From: JBNKFV01 sp050289485
GTDB lineage: Bacteria > Pseudomonadota > Gammaproteobacteria > Pseudomonadales > Cellvibrionaceae
Reading direction: 5' to 3'
DNA: 64,000 nucleotides
NCBI GenBank assembly: GCA_050289485.1
Contig: JBNKFV010000029.1
Location: 1-64,000, forward strand
The notes beneath the pieces were generated by a model, which saw nothing but the letters and a program-made list of their open reading frames with translations, made no database searches and was not told where the DNA came from. Position numbers and translations under genes: made by a program. How positions within the stretch are numbered: position 1 is the first letter of the stretch; each line of letters begins with the position of its first letter. Shown piece by piece: positions 8,468 to 17,157 of the stretch.

Positions 8468-9040
8468 ATGAAAAAAGTGTTAGTTGTTAATGCAAACCCC
8501 AAATCCAATAGTCTGTGTAAAAATGTAGCCGAGTGTTACGCGCTCTCTGCCTCGGAAAAGCATGAAGTAGAACAGATTCACATTAGTGAAATGAACTTCG
8601 AGATTAGTTTAGAGCAAGGATATGATAAAACCGTCTTGTTGGAGCCGGATTTGTTGCGATTTCAGGCATTGATCAGATGGTCTGAACATATTGTTATTGT
8701 TACGCCTGTTTGGTGGGGGACTATACCTGCAAAGTTTAAGGGTATTATTGATAGAAGCTTTTTGCCTGGTTTTGCATTCAAATATGTTAAAGGTAAGGCG
8801 CAACCTGAAAAACTACTAAAAGGGCGTACCTCAGAGCTGATTATTACTCTCGATACCCCTCCATGTTGGTACAAATATGTCAAAGGTAATGTAATAAAGA
8901 AACAGCTCAAGAATGCTATATTGGGTTTTTCTGGGATAAAAAATCGATCGTCGACTTACTTTGGCCCGGTAAGAAATTCTAATAGCGCCAGGCGAGCGGT
9001 TTGGTTGGCTAAAGTTAGCCGTTTGGCAAATAAAATATAG
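8468..9040 (+). CDS. Flavodoxin-fold NAD(P)H dehydrogenase (quinone) family
   Basis: 190 residues from ATG 8468 (MKKVLVVNANPKSNSLCKNV), the usual start of this family; the frame also allows 8438. Flavin-binding features are the early NANPKSNS loop and the TPVWWGTIPAKFKGIIDRSF segment, as in NQO1/MdaB-type FMN or FAD enzymes that reduce quinones with two electrons. The late conserved FGPV follows. The gene pairs with the MerR regulator upstream, a common arrangement in redox-stress responses. Confidence 0.8.
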   Translation: MKKVLVVNANPKSNSLCKNVAECYALSASEKHEVEQIHISEMNFEISLEQGYDKTVLLEPDLLRFQALIRWSEHIVIVTPVWWGTIPAKFKGIIDRSFLPGFAFKYVKGKAQPEKLLKGRTSELIITLDTPPCWYKYVKGNVIKKQLKNAILGFSGIKNRSSTYFGPVRNSNSARRAVWLAKVSRLANKI

Positions 9041-9258
9041 GATCTTTATCGGCAGTTGGTGTATATGAATGCAATCATGCAAGGATTTAAGGGTGATTGT
9101 CGATGCTTGCTATTATTGATTATGAATCTATAGAGGCGCATACATTCACGCTCCATAAAGGGAGGGCTAACCGGTCATCCAATTGGCCCGTTGAGCCAGT
9201 GTTGATCGATAAAATGTTGAGTTTTCGCGTTGTGAAAATGTAGCTATATAGGTTGGAA

Positions 9259-9290
9259 TTAAAAAAAAGCCGACGCATGCCTGCGCCGGC
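9259..9290 (-). terminator. Rho-independent terminator of the aldehyde dehydrogenase gene
   Basis: On the minus strand GCCGGCGC-AGGCAT-GCGTCGGC (8-bp stem with one G-U) is followed by a run of eight or more T. It lies 22 nt past the stop of the aldehyde dehydrogenase gene. Confidence 0.85.
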
Positions 9291-9312
9291 AAACGGGCAA
9301 AAAAACGGACGG

Positions 9313-10800
9313 TTACTCTTCAATACCAATTAATACACTCTTGTGGCGCAGGTTGGCCTCATAAGCCTGGCGCCCCAAATCTTTGCCAATACCAGACTGC
9401 TTAAAACCACCGGTAGGCATAATAAAATCTGCGCTGCGCCCGTAACGGTTTATCCATACTGTGCCGGCCTGAAGTTTGCGCATGGCTCGCAAACCGCGGT
9501 TAATATTGCTGGTATACACGCCTGCGGCGAGGCCATAGCGGGAATCGTTGGCGAGCGCAAAAGCCTCTTCTTCGTCCTTGTACGTTTGCACCGTAGCAAC
9601 GGGACCAAAAATTTCTTCCTGCACGGCAGCCATTTTTTGCTCTACCTGGGTAAGCAGTGTTGGCTGAAAATAGGCGCCCTGTTCCGGGTTGCCGATAAAG
9701 CCACCACCAATAAACGCATGCGCGCCGGCGTTAAGGCTTTCTTGCACTTTCGTTGCAATACCCTGGGCCTGGCCCTGAGAGATTATAGGCGAGTAGCTGG
9801 TGTCCTCATCCCAGGTTGGGCCTGCTTTCACGTGTTGGGCGTGTTGAGCAATTTTTTCCAATAACGGTTCGGCAATGTTTTCTTGAATCAGCAGGCGGGT
9901 ACCGGCTACACATACCTGGCCGGCGTTGGTGAGCAGGGCTCGGGCCAGTGTGGCGGCAACGGTATCAATGTTATCAATATCGCCAAATACGATTTGTGGG
10001 CTTTTACCGCCGAGTTCGAGCGTTACCGGCTTGGGGCCTGTGAGTGCACAGGCGCTCATGATAGCTGCACCGGTGCGGGTAGATCCCGTGAAGGTTACTT
10101 TGCCAATATCGGGGTGGCGCACGAGGGCGTCGCCGGTGGTATGGCCAAGGCCTGTGACGATATTGAATAAGCCAGCAGGCAAGCCTGCTTCTACCGCCAG
10201 TTCTGCCAGGCGAATAACAGAGAACGGGGTCATTTCTGAAGGTTTAAGCACGACGGCATTGCCTGCTGATAATGCAGGCGCACATTTCCACGAGGCCATG
10301 ACCAGTGGGAAGTTCCACGGGGCAATGGCGCCGACAATGCCGATAGGTTCGGCCAGTATCATGCCCAACTGGTTCGACTGTGTGGCAGCAATGTCGCCGC
10401 CGTGTTTGTCGGCAAACTCGGCATAAAAGCGAATACCTTCGGCGGTGAAAGGTACATCCCAACCGATGGCATCTTTAACTGGCCGTGTGGAGCTAATGGC
10501 TTCAAGTCGACCCAGCTCTTGTACATGCGCATCAATTAAGTCGGCCCAGCGGCGCAACACTCGTGCGCGCTCACGCGGCGCACGAGTAGCCCAGCCACTG
10601 TCTTTTAACGCTTGCTGTGCGCTTTCTACCGCCCGATTGACCATGTCGGCGTCTGCATCCGGTATTTCTGCATAGGCTACATTGTCTGAAGGGCGGTAAA
10701 CCGTAATGGGGTTGCTACCGTTAACACGTTGGCCGTGTATAAAGTGGTAACCCTGCGGTTGAACGCTTGCGGGGTCAAAGCCGTACTGTGTGGTGCTCAT
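9313..10800 (-). CDS. NAD(P)-dependent aldehyde dehydrogenase
   Basis: 495 residues from the MSTTQYGF start; a seven-residue upstream extension is possible. Family motifs are present: NFPLVMASWKCAPALSAGNAVVLKPSE (cofactor), FTGSTRTG, LELGGKSPQ with the general-base Glu, and GQVCVAGTRL with the catalytic Cys, then EEIFGPV. Close relatives include gamma-glutamyl-aminobutyraldehyde and betaine-type dehydrogenases. Given the amine module at 17-24 kb, oxidation of an amino-aldehyde is possible, but the immediate neighbours are metal genes. It lies last on the minus strand of that run, followed by a terminator. Confidence 0.9.
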   Translation of the reverse strand: MSTTQYGFDPASVQPQGYHFIHGQRVNGSNPITVYRPSDNVAYAEIPDADADMVNRAVESAQQALKDSGWATRAPRERARVLRRWADLIDAHVQELGRLEAISSTRPVKDAIGWDVPFTAEGIRFYAEFADKHGGDIAATQSNQLGMILAEPIGIVGAIAPWNFPLVMASWKCAPALSAGNAVVLKPSEMTPFSVIRLAELAVEAGLPAGLFNIVTGLGHTTGDALVRHPDIGKVTFTGSTRTGAAIMSACALTGPKPVTLELGGKSPQIVFGDIDNIDTVAATLARALLTNAGQVCVAGTRLLIQENIAEPLLEKIAQHAQHVKAGPTWDEDTSYSPIISQGQAQGIATKVQESLNAGAHAFIGGGFIGNPEQGAYFQPTLLTQVEQKMAAVQEEIFGPVATVQTYKDEEEAFALANDSRYGLAAGVYTSNINRGLRAMRKLQAGTVWINRYGRSADFIMPTGGFKQSGIGKDLGRQAYEANLRHKSVLIGIEE

Positions 10801-10845
10801 GAATGCGTTACCTTGAATCAATCGAGGCTCTAGGCTTACTCTGTT

Positions 10846-11586
10846 TTATTCTGGTAAATGTTCCAGAAAGAAAGACAGGGTTGCGGTGTGCTCTGTTTTA
10901 AACACTTTGTTAGGATCATCTGCTGGGCCGTCAAAAATAGCGGCAATCACATTTAAGCCTTGGTTGCGTATCTTGATCGTCACCATGCCTTTTTTGTCAG
11001 TAAGAGCAGGTTTTTGGTCTGGGTCGTTAACGAAATCTGATTTGATTTCTGCGCCTTTAACCGGCTCGCCGTTATACAGCACTTGCAGCTTGAGTTTGTC
11101 GCCCATCATTTCCGGCAGTGGGTACTTCACAGGAATAATCTGCAAGGTTTGATTAGGCAAGCTTGTCAGTGGAGTGTTGAGTTTTCCACGCAGATGCACT
11201 GCATATTTAAAGGTGTGTTCTGCGACGATGGCGTTAGGTACTTCGTCTTTACCTTTTTTATGCCAGGCGCCATCAGGTGTTTTGGTCCATATGCCGTTGT
11301 CCATGGTTGCGGTAACAACAGGTGGCAGTTCGTCGCTCACTACCAATGGGATAGGGCCAACGGCCGCGAGTTCTGCCTCTACGGGTTTCAGGTTGGCGTC
11401 GTAGGCTGAAAAGTCGGTAATGAGGGGTAAACGTTTAACCGTATCGAGGTCGTCTGCGCCTACGCCATAGATTAATGCCGTTTGCGTGGCTCGTTCAGCA
11501 AACCAGATGCCGTGAGCATTGACTTGTGCCGCAAACAACAGCGAGCCCAGTGTAATAGTGGATAGTATGTTACGATAAATATTCAT
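10846..11586 (-). CDS. Periplasmic DUF4198-type protein, metal-uptake associated
   Basis: 246 residues with a signal peptide (LGSLLFAAQVNA-HGIW). The family is recognised by the mature start HGIWFAERA, the middle IIPVKYPLPEMMGDKLKLQVLYNGEPVKGAEIKS (a carboxypeptidase-regulatory-like beta sandwich) and DKKGMVTIKI. DUF4198 proteins are often encoded with nickel, cobalt or TonB-dependent metal uptake. It is in the same direction as the anchor, HupE-like, CopD and CopC genes upstream and so probably belongs to a metal-handling operon. The ligand is unknown. Confidence 0.7.
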   Translation of the reverse strand: MNIYRNILSTITLGSLLFAAQVNAHGIWFAERATQTALIYGVGADDLDTVKRLPLITDFSAYDANLKPVEAELAAVGPIPLVVSDELPPVVTATMDNGIWTKTPDGAWHKKGKDEVPNAIVAEHTFKYAVHLRGKLNTPLTSLPNQTLQIIPVKYPLPEMMGDKLKLQVLYNGEPVKGAEIKSDFVNDPDQKPALTDKKGMVTIKIRNQGLNVIAAIFDGPADDPNKVFKTEHTATLSFFLEHLPE

Positions 11587-11710
11587 AGTCTCACCTCGTG
11601 TTGTATTTTCTCTAGCTTAATGTAACGTTAAAGTGGTATCTGCTGTTTTCCTACCCTGGACTTAAACAGGGTGTTTATTTTCTGTGGGATTCAGTAGAAA
11701 CCGTTGTCAG

Positions 11711-12280
11711 TTAGGGAATGTAGGCTTTGTCAAAAAAACCACTAATATGCACGTTGATATTAATAGGCTCTTCGGTCATGTTTTGCCAGTACCAGCCGTG
11801 ACTTCCTGAAAACGGAGCAATAAAATTGCCTTGGCCCTGGTTGATCTCTTTTTCTTTCCAATAGGTAGTAAAGGCATCGCCGGCATTGGGTTCTTCGCCG
11901 TGCATATCCATGTACAGGTTGGCACCGTTGGATGTCCAGCTGAACATAAATTGCTGACCTTTCTCCATCAGTGCTTTGAATTCGATACCTTCAAATGCAT
12001 CCAGGGTAATAACTTTTGCAACGGCTTTGTAAGCACCCGGTTGGGTAGTAACAGTAGCACCCGCCGTTGCCGTTGTGTCGGGTAGAACGTTGGCAGAGTT
12101 TTCTGGTGCACTCGTGCCCGTTAATTGTGTTAAGCCGAGTGTTTCGCCCACGCCGGTAGGATCTATCCCATATTCAGCGGGTAATACTGCGGTGATGAGT
12201 AAAATAATGGCAATAACAGATGCGATAGCAAACGATTTTGCTAACTGTTTTAAACTAGGTGCGGGGACATGTGATTCCAT
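11711..12280 (-). CDS. Transmembrane anchor protein
   Basis: 189 residues. One N-terminal membrane helix (SFAIASVIAIILLITAVL) is followed by a linker rich in T/A/G and a beta-rich periplasmic domain with FKALMEKGQQFMFSWTSNGANLYMDMHGEE and FIAPFSGSHGWYWQNMTEEPININVHISGFF. This corresponds to the small 'transmembrane anchor protein' family that accompanies HupE-like transporters. It lies 21 nt downstream of the HupE-like gene, so the two are co-transcribed. Function is not established. Confidence 0.65.
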   Translation of the reverse strand: MESHVPAPSLKQLAKSFAIASVIAIILLITAVLPAEYGIDPTGVGETLGLTQLTGTSAPENSANVLPDTTATAGATVTTQPGAYKAVAKVITLDAFEGIEFKALMEKGQQFMFSWTSNGANLYMDMHGEEPNAGDAFTTYWKEKEINQGQGNFIAPFSGSHGWYWQNMTEEPININVHISGFFDKAYIP

Positions 12281-12301
12281 CTAAAACCTCATTGCAGTGG
12301 G

Positions 12302-13006
12302 TTAGGTAGTTTGGAAGTAGCCGGTAAGTTGGTAGCCAATAAGGATGAGGCCTGCGCTCATCAGCAGTGTGTTGGCAATAAAGGCTTGTTGCAGGTAACG
12401 ACTTGACTGACGCCACAGGCAAACACTGAATAAAATAATGCTCAGTGCCAGCAGTTGCCCAATTTCTACGCCTATGTTGAAAGACACTATATTGGCCACG
12501 AGCCCATCGCGAGAAAACGTGAACTCCTGCAGTTTGGTGGCAAGGCCAAAGCCATGGAAGAAGCCAAAAATTAGTACAGCGGCTTTGGTATTGGGCTGAT
12601 AGCCCAGTACCCGTTTAAATCCACCGAGGTTGTCAAAGGCTTTATAGGCCACCGACAAACCAATGATGGCATCAACCAGGTAAGCATTAACGTGTGTACC
12701 GCTGAGTACGCCATACAGCAACGTCACACTGTGGCCGATGGCAAACAGGGTGACGTAAACGGTGATGTCTTTCATGCGGTATAAAAAGAAAATTACCCCA
12801 AACAGAAACAGCAGGTGGTCGTAACCGGTTACCATGTGTTTCGCGCCGAGATAAATAAACGGAATAATCTGCATTCCGCTGTTTTGTTGCATAAAGGCTT
12901 TGTCGCCATCGGCGACGCCATGCGCGAGCGCGATGTTGCTGACAAGGGCCGACGCCAGCAATATCAGAATCGAAAACATGGCGCGCCTACATTGTGAATG
13001 ATTCAT
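12302..13006 (-). CDS. HupE/UreJ-type metal transporter-like membrane protein
   Basis: 234 residues: a signal-like N-terminus, then about six membrane segments. The HupE_UreJ_2 motifs GYDHLLFLFGVIFF, IGHSVTLL and FGFFHGFGLA carry the conserved histidines and aspartate thought to coordinate a metal in transit (nickel or cobalt in the characterised HupE/UreJ relatives). Here it sits between copper-type genes and a membrane-anchor gene, so the metal could equally be copper. It is part of the minus-strand run 14874 to 10846. Confidence 0.75.
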   Translation of the reverse strand: MNHSQCRRAMFSILILLASALVSNIALAHGVADGDKAFMQQNSGMQIIPFIYLGAKHMVTGYDHLLFLFGVIFFLYRMKDITVYVTLFAIGHSVTLLYGVLSGTHVNAYLVDAIIGLSVAYKAFDNLGGFKRVLGYQPNTKAAVLIFGFFHGFGLATKLQEFTFSRDGLVANIVSFNIGVEIGQLLALSIILFSVCLWRQSSRYLQQAFIANTLLMSAGLILIGYQLTGYFQTT

Positions 13007-13044
13007 ACGGGAGCCTCGTGTTTCACGGTTAAGGCATGCGCCGA

Positions 13045-13461
13045 TTAGTGTTTGGGTTCTTCGCCGACAACAAAGTTGGCCCCGATTTTAGAGTAGCCAT
13101 TAGCTAGCGTTACCAGCGCCATGACTTTGTCACCATCGTTCAAGGTAACACCTTCAACCGCAAAACCGTTGCCGCCGATGGGGCTCAGATCAATGTAGCG
13201 AGGCGGTGTTTCGCTTTTTAGTTTGAGCTTGGCGCTCAGTTTACTGCTGTCTACATCAACGGCCTCGTCAACCAAGTACAGTTCAACGCGATTGGGTTTG
13301 GTGACTAGCTCAAATGTCATTTCACCCACCATAATGACCACCCCGCCGTGCTTGGGCTCGGTGCTGCCGTGGGCTGTGGCTGAGGTGGTATAGGCACTCG
13401 CTAGGCAGGCAAGCAGCAGGCTGAAAAAGGTTGCACGTAAAGGCAGTAGATTGAGTGTCAT
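13045..13461 (-). CDS. Small secreted protein in metal operon
   Basis: 138 residues with a signal peptide (FSLLLACLASAYTTSATA-HGS). The mature start HGSTEPKHGGVVIMVGEMTFELV resembles the HGG-containing N-terminal beta segment seen in periplasmic metal-efflux adaptors and small metal chaperones. The protein ends in GEEPKH. Histidines at both termini could bind metal. It is encoded 38 nt upstream of the HupE-like gene, on the same strand. No precise family is recognised. Confidence 0.6.
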   Translation of the reverse strand: MTLNLLPLRATFFSLLLACLASAYTTSATAHGSTEPKHGGVVIMVGEMTFELVTKPNRVELYLVDEAVDVDSSKLSAKLKLKSETPPRYIDLSPIGGNGFAVEGVTLNDGDKVMALVTLANGYSKIGANFVVGEEPKH

Positions 13462-13621
13462 GGTGGTCTCCTAGATATTGTGCGCATTGTTGTTTTGTAT
13501 TTCATTACAGCACAATGTGAAGGCATAAAACGGTCAAATGGCGATCAAAGGCGGGAAATTACAGCGATTATTCAAAGTAGGCGGCATTTTATTCTGTCGC
13601 CAGTGTTGGTCTTTTTAGGCC

Positions 13622-14503
13622 TTAGCGTGCCGGCCCCATTACCGTAGTGAAGATGGCGGTAGCCAGTAACACTAACAGGGCTAATATTAGCTCCACGGTA
13701 ATCGATGTGCGCAAGCTGCCTGCACTGCGTGTGTCGACAAGCCCAGGTACTGATCGCCATTTGTGTAGTGCGCCCAGCAATAACATGCCACTTACCAGCA
13801 GCAATTTAACCGCAAACAGATTGCCGTAGGGTGTAGAGAAAAGTTCGGCAGGGGTGCCGAGCAGTTGTAGCAGTAGGTATGCGCCGGCAGCCACAATAAT
13901 CAGCACGAGTGCGGTAGCCCAGCATCCGAAACGGTGCATGGTGCGTTGCGTATTCGCTATATCAGTGTCGTGGGTGATTTGGCGCAATGGCGGTAATGAG
14001 CCTGCCCACACGAAGGCCGCTGCAATATGTGCGCTGATCAGTGCGTGGGCCAGGGTGCCTAGTTCGTTGGTATGGCCAACCAAGCTAAAACCATAGGCTG
14101 TGGCGCTAGTTGCCGCCGCATAGAGACCTGTGTGGATCAAGGGCCAGGGGTAAAAGCGTTGAAGGTAGGCCCACACAATAAAAACGATAAAACCAATGCC
14201 ACGTATCCAGCCGGCATCGCCTATTGGTGATTGCCACAACAATTGCATCATGGTGGGGTCAATGGCACCGGCAAGCCCAGATGCGCTGAAGTCGCCGACT
14301 TGAGCGAGAAAGTTTACGCCCAGTCCCAGCAGGCCGGTAATGGCCCCAAGGATAATGTAGCGGTTAAAGCGCGCGCTACTATTATTAGTAGTGCCTAGCA
14401 GTGCAACAAAGCCGCCGCCAGTGCAGCAAGCTGCGCCACCATAAATGGCCAGTTTGCTAATCAATTGCACAATAAGCCAGTTGTTGAGGTGTACTGTATC
14501 CAC
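13622..14503 (-). CDS. copD: CopD-family copper resistance/import membrane protein
   Basis: 293 residues with about eight hydrophobic segments. The second half carries the CopD domain (HALISAHIAAAFVWAGSLPPL, then NLFAVKLLLVSGMLLLGALHKWR and a C-terminal helix). Conserved histidines in HAL-x-SAHI and LGALHKW fit the family. CopD works with periplasmic CopC to move copper across the inner membrane. copC is 23 nt upstream on the same strand, the standard order. 160 nt separate it from the next gene, which may therefore have its own promoter. Confidence 0.85.
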   Translation of the reverse strand: MDTVHLNNWLIVQLISKLAIYGGAACCTGGGFVALLGTTNNSSARFNRYIILGAITGLLGLGVNFLAQVGDFSASGLAGAIDPTMMQLLWQSPIGDAGWIRGIGFIVFIVWAYLQRFYPWPLIHTGLYAAATSATAYGFSLVGHTNELGTLAHALISAHIAAAFVWAGSLPPLRQITHDTDIANTQRTMHRFGCWATALVLIIVAAGAYLLLQLLGTPAELFSTPYGNLFAVKLLLVSGMLLLGALHKWRSVPGLVDTRSAGSLRTSITVELILALLVLLATAIFTTVMGPAR

Positions 14504-14526
14504 AGTTTTACGCCTTCGACGATGAC

Positions 14527-14874
14527 TTATTCGATAGTGAATTCGTACCCGCCAGACATTTTATGAGTATCGCTACCCATGATGGTCCATTCTACGTCGT
14601 AAGTGCCGGCTTTTAAGGTGGGCAGGGGTAAGACAAATTGTGGTTGTAACTGCATAACTCGCGAGGTGGATAAGGGCACCGGGTTGCCTTCTTCGTCGGT
14701 AATTGCAACGTTGATCAGCCGCACTGCACCGCTAAATTCTAGCGTAAGGTTTTGTGGTGCTTCGGCCAATACCGCACCCATGCTCGGTTCTGCTTTGTGC
14801 AGTGAGCTATGGGCAAACGCTGTGCTACCAGCCAGCGTGAGCGCGGCAAAGAGAAAGGCGAGTAATATTTTCAT
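14527..14874 (-). CDS. copC: CopC periplasmic copper-binding protein
   Basis: 115 residues with a signal peptide ending in TAFA-HSSLHKAEPSMGAVL. The N-terminal His after cleavage and the pattern HSSLHKAEPS...LEFSGAVRLINV...VDEEGNPV-like...WTIMGSDTHKMSGGYEFTI match CopC, in which His1 and a late Asp-x-His (SDTHKMSG) form the Cu(II) site. It is first in the minus-strand metal run, ahead of copD. Confidence 0.9.
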   Translation of the reverse strand: MKILLAFLFAALTLAGSTAFAHSSLHKAEPSMGAVLAEAPQNLTLEFSGAVRLINVAITDEEGNPVPLSTSRVMQLQPQFVLPLPTLKAGTYDVEWTIMGSDTHKMSGGYEFTIE

Positions 14875-15229
14875 GATGTTCCCCTGTTGATAGATATCGC
14901 AACGTCACCAGTATAGGGAATCTATTGTGGTGAGACTAGCCAGTCATGAGCTTTAGGCATACAGCTTTCACTAAATTAGGCGCTGTTTGCAGTAGATGAT
15001 GCTGTTGGGTTAATAAGGGGCACACGGACGCGCCGGGTAAATAGTGTGAAAAATTACGACACATAATGGCGAGGCCAAGGGTTACAAAACCATAATCTGA
15101 AACGTTTGATTGGTGCAAACAGCATATTATTTGTCGGTGGATAGGTAAACTTTAGAAACGTAGATAGATTGATAAGATTTGTATTCGACAGTCCCTTTGT
15201 TTCGGGCTGTTTTAAGGAACCATAACCTT
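14875..15229. other. Intergenic region between divergent copC and GNAT genes
   Basis: 355 nt without a convincing gene. It must hold the promoter of the minus-strand copC run and that of the plus-strand GNAT gene. I see no clear CueR- or CusR-type dyad and no strong -35/-10 pair. Confidence 0.5.
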
Positions 15230-16105
15230 ATGACTGATTCACAAAAACCCACTTTTTTAGTGCGGGAAATGACCGAGCAGGATTTGGCTGCGGGGCTCGC
15301 CTTAACGCAGCAAGCTGGTTGGCCACATCGACTGGAAGATTGGCGTTTGCACTTTGATAGCGGGCGCGGTTGGGTAGCCTGCGAAACCAGCGGCAAAATT
15401 ATTGGCACACTATTGGTGTGGGAATTTGGCGCTGATAAAGAGGTGGCCACCGTAGGATTGATTGTGGTCGACGAGCAATGCCAGGGGCGCGGTATCGGTC
15501 GCCAATTAATGCAACGCGCGTTGCAAGAAACGTCCGCTCGCGAGATACGTTTGGTGGGTACCGATGTAGGTTTAAAGCTGTATCACTCTTCGGGTTTCGA
15601 AACCGTAGGCATGATTCGCCAGCGTCAGGGTGAGGTGGGCACCGTGACACCGATTGCGCCAGCAGCCAATCAAACACTGCGTGAGGTAACGCCCAACGAT
15701 TTGGCAGCCATTATCGCGCTCGACGAACAGGCTTTTGGTGCGGCACGCAGCAAACTGCTGGGGTTGATGTTGCCTCAGTGTCGTGGACTTATTCTGGAAG
15801 AACAGAGTGTAGCTCGTGGATTTGCGCTTATACGTCATGGTGGCAGAGGGTTGCAGATAGGGCCTCTGGTTGCTGAATTTGAGCAGCAGGCGATTCTTTT
15901 ACTGTCGCATCTGATCAAGTCAGAGCAGGGGTTTACCCGCATCGATATTACCGAATCCGCTACCGTTTTGGATGCATGGCTAGATGATATTGGGATGTTG
16001 CCGTGCGATCGGGTTACCGCCATGCGCAAGAGCGAAGTTGCGTCGTCTGTGGACTCTAAAAGTTGCTTAAAAATATTTGCGCTGATTTCTCAAGCTTTCG
16101 GTTAA
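15230..16105 (+). CDS. Tandem GNAT-domain acetyltransferase
   Basis: 291 residues from ATG 15230 (MTDSQKPTFLVREMTEQDL). The first domain has the acetyl-CoA loop QCQGRGIGRQLM and VGLKLYHSSGF. Residues about 145-290 begin LREVTPNDLAAIIALDEQAFGAARSKLL and look like the second GNAT-like half (Acetyltransf_18 type) seen in YitH-like proteins. It stands alone between copC and copB. The substrate is unknown. The start is preferred to upstream in-frame codons because of domain alignment. Confidence 0.8.
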   Translation: MTDSQKPTFLVREMTEQDLAAGLALTQQAGWPHRLEDWRLHFDSGRGWVACETSGKIIGTLLVWEFGADKEVATVGLIVVDEQCQGRGIGRQLMQRALQETSAREIRLVGTDVGLKLYHSSGFETVGMIRQRQGEVGTVTPIAPAANQTLREVTPNDLAAIIALDEQAFGAARSKLLGLMLPQCRGLILEEQSVARGFALIRHGGRGLQIGPLVAEFEQQAILLLSHLIKSEQGFTRIDITESATVLDAWLDDIGMLPCDRVTAMRKSEVASSVDSKSCLKIFALISQAFG

Positions 16106-16155
16106 GTTTGCGGCCGCGTTGAGCATGTAACAAATACATAAAACAGGTGATGCTT

Positions 16156-16845
16156 ATGAAAAAGTATTTACTCGCTGCCCTTGTGTTGCAGGCATTTAAT
16201 GCAAATGCGAACTACGAGCCAATAGAAACACAATTGACGATTAATGAGTTGGAACGGGGTTTTCAGCCGGGTGATGATGCTGAAGCCTTGTCGATTAGTT
16301 TTTTGGCCAGCAAGGGTGTAAACAGCATTGGTGTGGAATCAGAAGCTGGGCACAATGATGGCAAAATACAGGATCACGAAGCCAAGCTCTACTATGGCCG
16401 TGAAGTGGCCAACGATACTACATGGGTATTAGGCTGGCGCGGCGATATGGAAACCGATGAAGAGCGCCACTGGTTAATGACTGGGTTGGAATTTTTGTTG
16501 CCTTACGAAACAGAAACCCGTGTATTGCTATTTTTGGGCGAGCATAAACGCTCTGGTATGCGTTTAGAAAGTGCGCGTGAATTTGCTTTAGCCGAGCGTG
16601 TATCTCTGGTACCGGAAGTTAAGCTCAATGCCCATGGCACCAATGACGAAGCGGCTGGCCATGGTTCTGGCTTTAGTACGGCTGAATTTGCTGTGCGAGC
16701 TTTTTATGCGGTTAATGACAATCTGAGTTTTTACACCGGCGCGGTTTGGGAAAAAGCCTATGGCAACACAGCTGATTTCCTGCGTGAAGAAGGCGAAGAT
16801 ACTGAAGCAAGCCGTTACTTGTTGGGCTTAAGTTACGAGTTTTAA
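16156..16845 (+). CDS. copB: CopB-family outer-membrane copper resistance protein
   Basis: 229 residues from ATG 16156 (MKKYLLAALVLQAFNANA signal). The mature part is a beta-barrel pattern matching CopB: EAKLYYGREVANDTTWVLGWRGD, then LLFLGEHKRSGMRLESAREFAL, LVPEVKLNAHG, SGFSTAEFAVRAFYAVNDNLSFYTGAVWEKAYGNTADF and the C-terminal SRYLLGLSYEF ending in Phe. The methionine/histidine-rich N-terminal repeats of Pseudomonas CopB are missing, so it is a short form. It fits functionally with copCD nearby on the other strand. AGG precedes the start. Confidence 0.75.
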   Translation: MKKYLLAALVLQAFNANANYEPIETQLTINELERGFQPGDDAEALSISFLASKGVNSIGVESEAGHNDGKIQDHEAKLYYGREVANDTTWVLGWRGDMETDEERHWLMTGLEFLLPYETETRVLLFLGEHKRSGMRLESAREFALAERVSLVPEVKLNAHGTNDEAAGHGSGFSTAEFAVRAFYAVNDNLSFYTGAVWEKAYGNTADFLREEGEDTEASRYLLGLSYEF

Positions 16846-16867
16846 CTGTTGCTACCGTTTTTGCTGG

Positions 16868-16898
16868 GCACATCTGTTGCGCGTGTGTAACGATGTGC
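16868..16898 (+). terminator. Hairpin after copB, weak terminator
   Basis: GCACATC-t-GTT pairs with AAC-GATGTGC around a short loop, 22 nt after the copB stop. No T-run follows, so intrinsic termination is uncertain. The rest of the gap up to 17157 holds the GntR operator-like site at 17068 and nothing else recognised. Confidence 0.4.
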
Positions 16899-17067
16899 GT
16901 AGACAGTTTGGGTCAAGCCTTTGGATGGGCCCAGTTTAATCCTCCTTCTTTTCACTCGTTCTCATCTTGATACTGGGTTGCCTTTGCTGCCTGCATGTTG
17001 ATGTAACCTTCTCTTTACAGTCCTTCAATTTTCTGTGGTCGATTGCCTTCCTTCTGTGACTTTATTA

Positions 17068-17079
17068 TTTGATCATATT
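17068..17079. promoter_or_regulatory. TTTGATCAWATT site 1, upstream of the GntR gene
   Basis: TTTGATCATATT lies 79 nt before the GntR start. The same 12-mer recurs at 17855-17866, with a perfect palindromic version at 17826-17837. Placement on both sides of a GntR-family gene suggests its operator (autoregulation). Inference from repetition and position. Confidence 0.55.
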
Positions 17080-17157
17080 GTGGAAATTAAGTCTCGTAGT
17101 CGCTAGACTGCAAGGGTTTAAAGCGAGGTATATTGGCAACGGTGGAGTGGGCATTTA

